NCBI GenBank assembly: GCA_021432635.1
Contig: MU270016.1
Location: forward strand, 1,135,905 to 1,199,904
From: Thozetella sp. PMI_491
Taxonomy: Eukaryota > Ascomycota > Sordariomycetes > Chaetosphaeriales > Chaetosphaeriaceae
DNA: 64,000 nt
Reading direction: 5' to 3'
The notes below the pieces were generated by a model. It ran no database searches, was not told the origin of the DNA, and worked only from the letters and a program-made list of their open reading frames with translations. Positions 44,901-55,737 of the stretch are shown in pieces. The translations under genes and the position numbers were made by a program. The first letter of the stretch is position 1. Every line of letters begins with the position of its first letter.

Positions 44901-46594
44901 GGAGAGACCAGGATGCCTCGCTCCCGACTCGCTCAGACAATAGTTTGGATTTGGTTGAAGTTGCTAGCTTTTCATCTGCTGGTTCTAGCCATAGCAGCCA
45001 TTTGGCAAGGTTACCGCCTCTCTCGCAAGCTAGCCCGCCGCAGGCCTTGGGCGAACGAGAGCAAGGATCGTTTAAATTACCAGAACCCTCCGATCTAGAT
45101 CCGATAGGCGAAAACCCATATTACCTACAACACAAATATCCAGCCCCCCGGCCACTCTCAGAAGTCCAAGATTCAGAACAAAGGAATGATTTACCAAAGA
45201 CATCAGGATACGAATACCTAGTGAACCCAGGAGAAACGGGGGGTCTATCATCTACCAGTTTGGTTTCCTGGCGAAAGTCTGTAGTCTCATCAGCTCCAGG
45301 CTCGTCGCATCTCCAAAGTTCATACGAGTCATCAGCCGGAGGAGTACTCTTAGTCTTAGACGACTACATATCATTGCTACCATACGTCTCCCAGAACTTA
45401 TTTGTCCATGCGCAGGCGGCGCAGCGCGAGGGTGCAGATCCGTACTACTTTGTCGCTCGATTCACTGCCAGCAAAGGATGGGACCGCTGGTTGCGTCTAA
45501 GGGAGGACCTAGGACCCAACCTCAGTCTACAACACTTCTGTTTAAGCCTCGACTTGTCATCATGGTTTGAAGCTTTTATTCGCATTGGGCAAGAAAGTGG
45601 TTGGAAAAACGGCACAGATGTCTCCCCTATCTATTCATGGTTCCGGAGTGCGCTCTGTAGCGGCAAAGACGCCATATTGCTCGTCCTCCTCCGACACGAA
45701 GTCAAGTTGCTCGACGAGGGATATAATATGCCTAAAGGAAGTATACTTCATCAAATTACGCAGAGCCTCGATGCTGAAATCGCACATGGATACTGGCAGA
45801 GTATCGAGAAGTTCATATCCCGTGGCTGCCTGAATGCGTCGACCCTTCGAGCACTTGCAACTCTCTCAGATATACACGGGTTGACGCCTCTGGTATATGC
45901 ATGCAATGAGCGGGCTACTCGATTCTCAACCTGTCTCAAGCATGAGGAATATATGCTTGATATAGGTGCTACTACTCACCATGAGCTCGGAGTACCGGGA
46001 CTAGATGTCATCGAAACAATCTTGCAGAATGGGGCTGATCCAAATTTCTCTCCAGGTGGAGATCTGACATGTATTTGGCAAGCAATCATTACAGCCGACC
46101 ATGAGCTACATCGCAAGCTTCTATTCTTTGGCGCAGATCCCGGCAGAGCTCTCCCTCCTCTTCGTTGCTGTATGAACAGCAAGGGGAAGATGGTATTGCT
46201 GAGAGATGCTTTAGGGAGGCCCGGATCTAACAATTTATGGCGCACAAGGCTGCTGGCAATAGCAGAGGAGCTTTCAGCAGGCAATGTGGATGCTCTTTTT
46301 CAGCTAGCGGCCGGACTAGCTGAGAATGAGTTGGTTAGGGCCTTAGCTTCCCAGTATGGCGCCGATGTTCATTCACGGGACGAGATTGGCCTGACAGCTC
46401 TACACGCAGCCTGTTTATTGAAGCATCAGTATCACGTCGAGAGGCTACAGACTATCAAGACTCTACTCCAGCTAGGGGCGAATCCAAATGCGAAAGCAGA
46501 CAATGGCTGGACGCCGGCGCGGTGTGCTTTATCTGGGGGCGTGTCCTATCAGGCTGAGAGCTTCTTGCGGAATTACAGAAGCGATCTATCATGA
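41944..46594 (+). CDS. Lipase-NACHT-ankyrin STAND protein (SesB-like N-terminus)
   Basis: Six exons: 41944-42041, 42120-42409, 42488-42675, 42741-43064, 43137-43359 and 43422-46594 (1431 aa). The N-terminal alpha/beta-hydrolase shows the oxyanion strand VLVHGLQGHPYKTW, nucleophile elbow AHSLGG (S184), and LGTPHRGS. NACHT: Walker A GKPGSGKST (429-437) and Walker B FIDALDECGD near 545. A low-complexity Ser/Pro-rich stretch lies around 890-1000. The C-terminus has ankyrin-like units (GLTALHAACLLKHQ, LLQLGANPNAKADNGWTP). Apparent frame changes at 42676 and 43360-43421 are introns. By family analogy it is an NLR-like switch whose lipase is the effector, activated by ligand-induced oligomerisation; the ligand is unknown. 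Confidence 0.85.
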
Positions 46595-47153
46595 AGAGCT
46601 TTTTAGAGGGTTATGGGACATAGCAAAAGAAAATAGATACCAAGTGTGTCAGCACGTGCCCCTGTTGGATAATTTCAATTCCACTTAGTTTCAGCGATGG
46701 TACCATAGTTGGTCATCCAGGTAACACATGAAGTATAAGTAGTATAGCGATGACCCTTCATACCATCGCTAATTCTATCAATATTCTTTGAAATGCGCTC
46801 GTGACATTCATCTGGCGGGCTGGTGCGGCAACCAACTCCCATAGTTACGGAAGAATGGCGGATGTCTATGGGTATGCCTTTGCGATTCAAGAGAACAAGG
46901 GTAGTAGGTTCTGTTGTTCGCTAGTCCTCGTGTAGTCTTGCTGCATTTGGTAGTTATCGCGTCTAACTCGGCATCTAGTAGCTCTCTCTCAACTAGCATA
47001 GCAAATTCGAAGCGAAATTCGGTCTGCATTGGCTTATTCATGAGAATACAATGTGTTTAGGCGATGCTAGAGAGGGTATGGGAGGGAGTGATGTAGTGGA
47101 GTAAGAAATAGATATTGCGTATTATTATAAGTCGTAATCCTAGCACTTCTCAT
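46595..47153. other. Intergenic, possible small relic
   Basis: 559 bp. Overlapping minus-strand frames at 46675-46890 and 46808-47041 are faintly protein-like (CVTWMTNYG; MLVERELLDAELDAI) but could not be joined by convincing splice sites. No gene called. Confidence 0.35.
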
Positions 47154-48757
47154 CTATAAGGTATATCTGAAACCCACCCTACGCTCACAGAGTATTTTGG
47201 CCTCCTCTGCTCGCCTATTTGCCCGTGCGAGCATTAAATCAGTGATGATAGCTGTCACTATAGCGGCAATGTTGATGGCCATGACGGCAACAATGCCAGG
47301 AAGATAATCCGGCGCATCTTGTTGACCTACTCAAATGTTAGTGACTTGTCCCGTGGGATCTTCAATGGGTCGCTAGGCTTACGAAAAACCATGCTGGAGT
47401 AAATACCGCCAAGCCCGCTCGCAGTAGTGAGAATCGCAGTAGAAATAGCACGCCGAGCGTCACCCACAACATTATTTGCCTGCCACGCCATAACCGTAAC
47501 CACCAACCCATTGGCGCCGGCGACTCCCAGGAAGGTACCGATATATCTTGGTGTTGGGCTGCGGAGAAAACCGGTCATACAGAGCCCAATGATGCCAATC
47601 AAGCCCTGGAAGATGACAAACGGTCCTCGGACCTTGGTTTTGTCCGCAAGCCAGGAAATAAACATGATCTCTGCCACCGAAAATAGTGAAGGAGGTGCGC
47701 TTAGGATGAAAGACATCTCCAGTGAGTATCCAAGTCCGTTTCGAAGAATGAGCGGGAGAAAAAACAAAAAGGCGTAGACACCAACGGCACCGGCCATGAA
47801 CATCAGAGCAAATGCCCATGGCTTCCAATCTGTGGCGGTTTCGAGGATTATGCTGGTTGTAACTTTCTCGCTTTCTTCCGTGCAGCCGCGATCCTCTGTG
47901 AGTCTAGCCTCCACTAGTGATTTTTCCTCAGAGGTGAGAAACCTATTTGCCTCAGAGTCGGGAAAGTCGACGATAATAAACCACGAGCCAAAACCAGCGA
48001 GCGCGGAAACGGCGCCTTCGATAATATAAATCCATCTCCATCTACTTCTGTCAGTGTCGATCGAATACAGGGTCTACATGGGACGCACCCTTTGTATGGA
48101 TGAAGACTTGAAATCTGAATCACGCCGTATGCGAAAATGTTAGCAAAGGCGGACAGCGCAGAGCCGGTCATGAAGAAGCCTGCTAGCCGCTTCTGTACTT
48201 CGTATCGACGGTACCATGACGAGACGAGGTAAGTACAACCTAAAGTACCATTAATGGCTGTGCTTCACTAGATTGAGACAATACTGGCCTGGGAAGAAGC
48301 CTGCCTCAAGGATGCCAAGAAGCGACCTCAGCACCGCGAACCCTTGCCAGGAGTGAAGGAACCCAATGCCCAGTGTAATGATTCCCCAAGAGAATGTAAT
48401 GAATGCGAGCCAATTCGCCGCTCCGAGCTTGCGAATGAAGACATTGCCGGGGATGTCGAACAAAATGTAGCCAATGAAGAAGACCATCAGAGTGACGGAA
48501 GCGCGGTTGCCTTTTGCTAGCTCAAGGTCGTCGTCCATGCCAGAAATGCGAGCAGCGGCGACATTAGACCGGTCCACAAGAGATAGCGTGTACAGGCAGC
48601 CGAGAATTGGTAAGAGCCGGGCGTCAATCTTGCGAAGCACTCTTTTCTCTAACGCCGCCTGGGAGATGTGCTCTCCACTAGTGGTGTTCTCCACGCAATT
48701 AACGTTATCTTTCACCGACATCCTCGTTTTGGTGCAGAATAACTGGTCTTTTGTCAT
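47154..48757 (-). CDS. MFS permease of the anion:cation symporter (allantoate permease-like) type
   Basis: Exons 48757-48280, 48239-48089, 48041-47383 and 47326-47154 (486 aa; a second ATG at 48721 would give 474). Features of the fungal ACS/Dal5-like family: KIDARLLPILGCLYTLSLVDRSNVAAARISGM at TM1 (Arg-Ser-Asn motif), FFIGYILFDIPGN, LGILEAGFFPGQ, SSWYRRYEVQKRLAGFF, GWRWIYIIEG, and the tail after SSMVF rebuilt by the last intron. 12 TM. Likely proton-coupled uptake of an organic anion such as a carboxylate, vitamin or ureide; the substrate cannot be told. The second junction (PGQY / CTYLVSSWY) is the least certain. Confidence 0.85.
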
Positions 48758-49107
48758 TTATTTCAGTGCAGTCTTTGCTTGCGAGGATAGAGAAGTTGGG
48801 CCGATGAGATATATATGAGGCCCGTCCCTTAGCGGGGGGCATGTTGCATGCTTCAGCTATGGCAGGAAAGTTACATATAGAGACAGACATTTCACCACGG
48901 CTTTTCGCGCGAGTACAATCTTACTATCAGACAAGCACGAGAAAGGTTCAATCTAGAGTGAATGGAGATATATAAACTCCGTTATACTCTCGAATGTCTC
49001 TGTAGCTGTCTCAACTGTCTAAGTCTGAGCTTAAGTTTAAGTTTCTCTTGAAGTTTAAGCTTAAGGTTAGGTTCCAAATCATAATTATCGAGCTAACAAC
49101 CTCCGGG
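48758..49107. repeat. Intergenic with AT-rich inverted/direct TTAAG repeats
   Basis: 350 bp. Around 49028-49068 the motif CTTAAGTTTAAG recurs as AGTTTAAGCTTAAG, forming an imperfect palindrome 40-80 bp past the HET stop codon. It could fold at a transcript 3' end; no other feature. Confidence 0.35.
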
Positions 49108-52100
49108 TTAACCTAAAACAATAAGCTCCTCGCTCCACTGGGCTTCTTTCGTGACCTTGCCCAGGGCAAGCCGGGTCGCGAAGGGCCGCCCTAGCCTGGT
49201 CCATTCAATCATCATGACGTTATACCATGGATACTCAGCGACCTCGACGCTCTTCTCATCGCCAAAATATTGCGCCTCTGAGACAACAATAAAGTCATAG
49301 AGCCGCTCAGATGGAACGTGCAACTTGACATCCGGGAGAACAACATAGCCAGCTATTCCTCCCTGGGAATTTAGTATAGCTGTCTCATTGATTTCCAACT
49401 GGCGGTGAACATCCAGTTTGGCGTTACTTTTTCGCTTCCACAATGTCTCGAGTCGCAAACGCGTTTTCCCCAATCGAAACTGGGTACACCGCGTCCTGAA
49501 GATGAGATGTGTGGCGCGGATATTCTCCATTATCTTGTCGGAGAGTGGCGACGTTATGCTCTGCACTAGGTTGCCGGTGGAGTATTTGACGGATTCCTCC
49601 CACTCGGAGACGTCCGTATTAGGGGGGAAAGCCAGCCCGTAACCTGTGGCATTTAGAGGACGCAGACTAACCTGCCTGTACGACGAACTAGCCGTGGCAT
49701 GCAGTTGTGGCTTAGGTAGAATGGAGGGCTTATAAGGTCCTGAAGGCGCGGATCTGGCCGGCAGCGGTGGTGGCTGTTTCTTAGGTTGAGTTTGCATGCC
49801 GGCGATGTACCACTTTAGCAGCGGTCGCATGCGCTCATTTGGGTCAGTGTCTCGTTCTTCAGTCAGAACCTTAAGGAGTGCCCCCTTCGTGTCTGTTTGG
49901 ACCCTATACGTCGCTTCGTAGCGTACCCCGGCAGGACACACTATTTTCTGACCTTCGGCTTCTTCCTCGACTGCCTCCCATGCAGCCCATGACCACGTTG
50001 GAAACTCTGCGCCGGGTGGATTTCCGGGTCTCGGGCGCAGGCGGACATTCTTCCCCGCTGCAGGTAGCCAGTGCAATGCCTGGTCAAAAAACTCTTCCGG
50101 GAAGCCACTCAACAAGGGCTTCTGCACAACGTCCCTCTGTTGTCTGGTGATGAGAATCATGAGGAGACCTGAAACAGCATTGATGGCATCCGAAGAGTTC
50201 GTCATGTGCCGAGTGGTGTACTCCTCGATCAGCCCAGCATAGGCACGGAAAGCGGACGATCGCAGGAGTCTAGGGCCTAGCCTGCCCTGGGGCTGTATGG
50301 ACGAAAAGAGACGGTTGTCCTCCAGAGGAAGCCAGCCCATCGGAGCTGGACTGGACCCCGCATCTTTTGCCGGCATGTCTTCATGCATAACGCTACATGG
50401 ACAGTGAAAGTCGACTAGCTCATGGTGAAAGAGCAGGATTCGCTTAGACAGAAGCTTTTCCTGCAGTGTCCAGGCCCGCGTGTCCCAAGGTTGGAGGTCC
50501 TCGTCAGAATAGATTGGATAAAGAATGTTTACTGGGGGGTTCAGCATAACCTGCTCTCCTATCTGCGTAACGGAACGGTTCGTCGTGATACCAGGTATAC
50601 CGGCATCTAGATGCTCGCTAGTAGCTGCAGCAATGGTGAGTAGCGCGTTACCATAGATCCGATCCATCTGTCCAATCTGTGCTGCTTTGTCTTCGTTGCT
50701 GTCCTGGATGATACAAAGCCTGTCTGTCCAGAGATACCGCACGTTAATACCGCGAACTATTTCCATCGCGTCCCATATCGTCTTGCCCACTCGACGATCG
50801 AGATAGTTCGGTTGTAAGAAGGACTTGACGACTCCCTGGCGAAGCTCCAGCAAATCCTTCCTCAGATGGATAGGGCCCCAAACGTAGGATAGAGCCACAT
50901 ACTCGCATTGAGCGGAGTCAAATTCGACCAGTCGCCTCTCCCATACATCAATAAGCCGGAATTTCAGCTTCTCTGGCTTTCCTAGAGCTAGTGACCATGC
51001 TGGTGTGTTGCACCTCTGCCCATGGGAGCGGCAGCAGTGTTGCAACCATTGGCGACAAAGATCAAGATTAATTTTCGCATTGTCGAGAATCCTGCCGTAA
51101 CGGAGGTCTTGATCGGCGTTGACCGAGACAATAGGAGATACAATTCTCAGATTGAAACGACTGAGAACTCGAATCTCCCGACCGAGAGCTCGGCTTGTGC
51201 CATGCAGCGTAACCTCGAGAACGCCGGCAAGCGGGTCTGATGGGCCATGTATCACGATCCTCAGAGCTGCTGGGACCTTCTTCTTCATCATTGCAGAGAC
51301 GAAAGCGGCATCTGGTAAAATATCGGAGGCGTACCTGTACCAACGTCCTCGTTCACTTTTGTCCACTTGTTCGGCGGTTCGGAGGCCCATTTTGCTTCCC
51401 TGGACTACCCCGTGTGCTTCTTTGTTGTGGTTGTCGGTAACTACGAAATCAAGCTGACCATTAGAATCTGCAACATCCTCATCCCCTTCCTCTGAACCGG
51501 TAGTGTTATTTGTGGTCTCCCGTTGGCTCTGGTCCATCTCAATAGTGTCACTGCTATGTCCAAATGGCCACTTGGCCTCGCGCTTGACGCCCCAAAGCTT
51601 CTCGCGCTTCACGGCCCAGGTTTCGAAATCCACTCTGTGAGGGATAGGGTCATCTTTCTGAGGCTGGAATATGGGATCTCTCTGAATAGTTTCCTGGATC
51701 TCGGCATCATGTAAAGGGTCGTTCTCGGGAAGACATAGCGCGCGAAATAGCAGCCCGCAAAATCGACAGCTGTTCCTCTTGTCTAGAAGACCCTTGAGCT
51801 CAATGAGGTCCGGTTTGTTAACTTCCATCTTTTTCGTATTTTGAGCCGAATCTGTATGGACTTGGGCGAGATCAATCTTGGAGCATGGCTGACAGAGGCC
51901 GACAGCCTTGGCAAAGTGGTGACTGTCAATCGTCGACTTGCTAGGTGCCACGGGCCGAATGGGGAGCGCAGGAGAACGCTCGCATTTTAGCTCTTGAACA
52001 ATATAAGTAGTAGATTTGCTGCGTTGGTGAAGTTCACTGGTATAGCTTTCAGGGGCTAACCGGTGTTCACTTTCGCTTCGTCGTGGGGGGAGACTAGGAG

Positions 52101-52509
52101 CAGGACCTTCGGTCTGGTTTGACTGTGCTTGCAGTGCAACTGAGGCAACTGGTTGGTCTTGGCCAGGCACTGGCCATGTTTCAATAACACGCCTCGTTGG
52201 AACTCGAGGGGGCGACGCGGTCGCTACTCTCTGTGTCCCGAGCAACGCACGTACTGCTGGCTTGCTAGCTACTGCAGAGCTGCTAACCACAACGGCGCCA
52301 CCCCTCCTCGGATTGATTGTTGGAGGCGCTGCATGGGATGAGGCCGTCGCGGTCAGAGACAGAGAAGGCAATGTCGTGGGTCTTCCGACGCCGAGCTTTG
52401 GGGGCACCGGCGGAGATATCGCCTTAGGGCCATCGAACTTTGCCAGTATTTGCTTCACGCTTTGCCTGTCATCTGTATGCATTGTGCTAGAAGTTCTTGG
52501 AGACGACAT
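49108..52509 (-). CDS. HET-domain protein with long proline-rich N-terminus
   Basis: A single exon of 1133 aa from the ATG at 52509 (the frame is open further upstream only from a GTG). Residues 1-180 are Pro/Ser/Arg-rich with PPVPPK, PPRVPTRR and SLPPRRS, resembling SH3-binding stretches. Cys pairs follow (LCQPCSKID, CRFCGLLF at about 200-265), normal ahead of HET domains. HET core: YVALSYVWG (about 535), RYLWTDRLCIIQD (about 585), TRAWTLQEKLLSKR (about 675). Later FPTWSWAAW (about 832) and the C-terminal block with FIVVSEAQYF. No frameshift seen, so it should be functional. Family role: heterokaryon-incompatibility cell-death trigger. The partner is unknown. Confidence 0.87.
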   Translation of the reverse strand: MSSPRTSSTMHTDDRQSVKQILAKFDGPKAISPPVPPKLGVGRPTTLPSLSLTATASSHAAPPTINPRRGGAVVVSSSAVASKPAVRALLGTQRVATASPPRVPTRRVIETWPVPGQDQPVASVALQAQSNQTEGPAPSLPPRRSESEHRLAPESYTSELHQRSKSTTYIVQELKCERSPALPIRPVAPSKSTIDSHHFAKAVGLCQPCSKIDLAQVHTDSAQNTKKMEVNKPDLIELKGLLDKRNSCRFCGLLFRALCLPENDPLHDAEIQETIQRDPIFQPQKDDPIPHRVDFETWAVKREKLWGVKREAKWPFGHSSDTIEMDQSQRETTNNTTGSEEGDEDVADSNGQLDFVVTDNHNKEAHGVVQGSKMGLRTAEQVDKSERGRWYRYASDILPDAAFVSAMMKKKVPAALRIVIHGPSDPLAGVLEVTLHGTSRALGREIRVLSRFNLRIVSPIVSVNADQDLRYGRILDNAKINLDLCRQWLQHCCRSHGQRCNTPAWSLALGKPEKLKFRLIDVWERRLVEFDSAQCEYVALSYVWGPIHLRKDLLELRQGVVKSFLQPNYLDRRVGKTIWDAMEIVRGINVRYLWTDRLCIIQDSNEDKAAQIGQMDRIYGNALLTIAAATSEHLDAGIPGITTNRSVTQIGEQVMLNPPVNILYPIYSDEDLQPWDTRAWTLQEKLLSKRILLFHHELVDFHCPCSVMHEDMPAKDAGSSPAPMGWLPLEDNRLFSSIQPQGRLGPRLLRSSAFRAYAGLIEEYTTRHMTNSSDAINAVSGLLMILITRQQRDVVQKPLLSGFPEEFFDQALHWLPAAGKNVRLRPRPGNPPGAEFPTWSWAAWEAVEEEAEGQKIVCPAGVRYEATYRVQTDTKGALLKVLTEERDTDPNERMRPLLKWYIAGMQTQPKKQPPPLPARSAPSGPYKPSILPKPQLHATASSSYRQVSLRPLNATGYGLAFPPNTDVSEWEESVKYSTGNLVQSITSPLSDKIMENIRATHLIFRTRCTQFRLGKTRLRLETLWKRKSNAKLDVHRQLEINETAILNSQGGIAGYVVLPDVKLHVPSERLYDFIVVSEAQYFGDEKSVEVAEYPWYNVMMIEWTRLGRPFATRLALGKVTKEAQWSEELIVLG

Positions 52510-53476
52510 TTTGACGAGATGTTTTATCAAGGAATAACACAATTCAAGAAATGAAAATGCAGCAGTCGTCGGCACATTTGTGGAGTGCGCGCTCCTCCTG
52601 CCTGCTCTTATCTAGCCAGGCTGCCTTACATATACCCCTCCAGGTAATATAGACGAGAGCCGCGTTGGTTTCACCGTGCCTGAAACCAAAATATGAGAAT
52701 AAAATAGATGTTTGCCGGGCTGTGCACAAGGCTGTGCATCAGGCTGTGCATCAGGCTGTGCATCAGGCTGTGCATTGTGAATCTATGTAGCTGACAACCA
52801 ACATGTCTTGGCGGCCGAATTAGTAGGCTTTGTACTCCGTACCAAACATTAGTATGCACATCATGGGAGTTGGCATATTTGCATGGCAAGGTCCGATTAA
52901 GTGAGGCAATGCATAGTACCGTGCCGTCAACTAAGGGCGGCAGAAAGTAAGGTGTACCAAGATTTACTACTACACTACTACACTACACCTGGTGATATCG
53001 CTCACGGAGCGCAATGGTGGTAACAATATTTTCTTGACATCCACCAATTCGCTCGTAGTGCGACAGCACCTTCCTTTCCGCTGTGTCTGGAAACAGCCCT
53101 TCAAACGCCTTCTAACTAAAATCTACCTTCTTAAGTAAGGTTTGTGAATCCGGGCGATATTTCGCTTGACATAAACGGGACTCCAAGCATGTGACCTTCC
53201 GAGATAAGCGCACGTAGCTCCACAAGCCACTAGCATAAATGCATCCATATGAATCCTATCTCAAGTCTGGTGGCGGCCGTTACTTCACCTTATTCCAAGA
53301 AATCAAGCTAGCTTTTCGCCTTGCCACGCCAGATCTCCATACTCGCCGGGCCGATCCCGTTATTCCTCCACACAGAACACAGGAACGATGGCAGCGCAGC
53401 AGAGTGAAAAGCAGCTGCCAGAACACCAAGGCTCCTGCCACTGCGGCTTCATCACCTACAGATGTTGAATTCTTAC
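52510..53476. other. Intergenic with minisatellite and a GFA-like stub
   Basis: 967 bp. It contains the 12-bp minisatellite (listed separately) and, at 53386-53466 on the plus strand, a 26-codon ATG frame ending in GSCHCGFITYRC then TGA, resembling the zinc-binding start of GFA (glutathione-dependent formaldehyde-activating) family proteins. The rest of such a gene is absent; the neighbouring gene's 3' end begins 10 bp later. Confidence 0.4.
52717..52776 (+). repeat. 12-bp minisatellite, five copies
   Basis: Unit AGGCTGTGCATC. Copies at 52717, 52729, 52741, 52753 and 52765; the first (GGGCTGTGCACA) and last (ending ATT) are diverged. It lies about 200 bp upstream of the HET gene start. Confidence 0.9.
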
Positions 53477-55737
53477 TTATGCATTGCTTTCAGCGCTCTC
53501 GAACTTTCCGAGTGCCGGAGACACCGGCGTGCTCAGAGCGGTTTCGGACTTCCTTGTCATTGAACCGTCCACTTTCTCCATTGCATTTCGGTTCGATAGT
53601 CGCGGATGATTCGGACTGCTCACGTCTAATGGAACCATAGGTACGTTTGGGTTGATTATGGGTACATAGTTAGTACAGCCAGACCACTTCCCCGGGCTAA
53701 CACCCTCGTAGGCCAGACGCTGCAGTTGTAACGTTTCATATGCTGTCCACTCAAGATAAGCATACGTTTTGTATTTGCGGCGTCTTTGCAGATAGGCAAG
53801 AAACGGCTCGATGGCAAAGGATGCGATAATGATCAAAACTCCAGCTATATAGACGAAATACAAGCCGAAGAGACTGAAGGATGTGTGCATACTGCTAAGA
53901 ATCTTCTTTAAACCCGCCCACAGTTAGCTTTCATGTACAATTGAGCGGAATTCAAGGGGGACATAAGATAGAAGAAAGCGGAAGCACCTGGTTACTGCAC
54001 ATATAGCTCTGATATGCATTCGCAGGATGGATCAGATATTGCTCAAGCTCTGGCACTTTTGTCCCGTATGCGGTATTGACGAAAGCGGCCTGGGTGGATG
54101 CAAGAGATGTATTCCAATTGTTGGAAATATCGAGCTGCCACTGAGTGTCTGATATTGGACCTTGGATGCCATTGCTCCCCGTGAGTTGGGAGACCAATGA
54201 GGTCGGGCCTAGTGTATCCATCACATTATTAGGATCATAGGAAGCGAGCCACTGGATCATCGCAATCCAAATGTATTGGCTCGCAGGTCTAGCGGTTTCT
54301 ATGGTGACGTTGTTGTTTTGCATGGCATCCGGCGTGATGTTGAATAGCAGCGCAGAACTTGTCATCGCATCTGTCAGGCTGGCAAGTGGAGGACAGCTCG
54401 GCGGCTCTTGTGCCCCGCCACGGCAGATTTGGAACTGCTTGACACATGCCATTGGAGAGGCTGCCTCGTCCATGGTGTAATAATGTTGCTCGCCATCGTA
54501 CACCACGTCCGTAATGATCTGGCCCGGTGTCGTCGCCTGGTACCAGAGATCATAGCTAGGCTGCAGAAATTTGACTCCGTTGCCTTTTAGGAAGACGAAA
54601 AAGAGATCACCATCGGATCTCCGGAGCTGGTGAATAGGTTTAAATGGAGATGAATCGTCCACGGTTCCATTAGTAACGTAGCAACTTCCCGTGCTTGCAT
54701 TTGTTAGAAGAGAATCGCTTCCCGGCCCAAGAAGCGTCGAAAATGTAAACTTACAACAGATTGAAATGATTTTGAGATTGAAGTTTGGCATTTTCGGGAT
54801 ATTGCATGCTAAGGCTGTCCACTTCATAGGTTATGTTTGTTCCAGGGTAATTTGCTTCGAACGAGCCGTAGTGATATCGCGTAAAGTTTCCTTCCGACGT
54901 CTGGTAAGAGCTTTTGTAGCCCTCTGTGATAAGTGGCGCGCAATGAAGCCTGGTTCTCATGGAGAATCTTTCCTGCTCCGGAGCATTTAACCCCAGGTGC
55001 AGGTGACTATCTAGATACCCCGTGTCCAAGATGATGTTTGACTCATTGCTTCGACAAATCCCAGGTTGAAATGGGCACCCTGCTTTATAATCGGCCTTGG
55101 TCGGGAGTCGAGGAACAACAAATGCTTTACAATCAAAGGTTCCAGACCCGCTGGTAGTGTAGCATTGCTGAGCGTAGTTCGCTGCATTCAGGATCTCTGT
55201 CGCCTGCTTGGGAAGACTGATGGAATAGACTTCAGAGATATTCCTAGGGCTGCTGATGAGCGCACATGAGGATCCATCTACCAGAACTTCGTCGCCTATA
55301 CTGCTAGAGATCGTCGAGGAGAATCCACCGGCGACGATGAAGCTGCACATCGTAAGGGTGGCAAGCAGTATAGCGGGAATCGTGCGAGACATCCGACTCT
55401 TGGCCAAGTGTCGCCAAGCCCAGCAAAGGTGGATGAGAGATGCCAAGGTTGACTCAGAGGATTGGGAATTCCGGAGGATAGCCTGTCGCTGGTGGTGAAG
55501 AGCATCCCTGTGCTCAGGCGTGGAATAAGCTTGGTGGAATGCCAGAGCGATCAGTTTCCAGGACCGAGCCCCCACAAGCCCGATGAAGAAAGAGGTAAAC
55601 GCAATGAGAAGGCTGGCATTGCTTCGGGTAAGTGTGAGTGTCGCTCCCATTACATTGCCGCGAGACCAATTAGTCCATATACCTAGGCGAACGGCGTATT
55701 GCTGCCCAGCCTTGGAGGTCCATTCTTGGATATCCAT
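53477..55737 (-). CDS. Fungal membrane protein with large extracellular domain, unknown function
   Basis: Exons 55737-54755, 54693-53988 and 53905-53477 (705 aa). Two TM segments near the N-terminus (SLLIAFTSFFIGLVGA, IPAILLATLTMCSFIVAGGF) and one near the C-terminus (LYFVYIAGVLIIIASFAI). Between the last two lies a domain of over 400 aa rich in Cys (about 13) and N-glycosylation sequons (NIS, NES, NFT, NIT, NGT, NVT, NTS), hence extracellular or luminal. The C-terminal tail of about 110 aa is cytosolic. This topology is common among uncharacterised filamentous-fungal proteins; no enzymatic motif recognised. Junctions are in frame at phases 2 and 0; an upstream exon is possible. Confidence 0.7.

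Noticed and set aside
53239-53640. 133-codon plus-strand frame
   Set aside because: It overlaps the 3' exon of a better-supported minus-strand gene and has low-complexity composition; only the short GFA-like stub in another frame looks meaningful.
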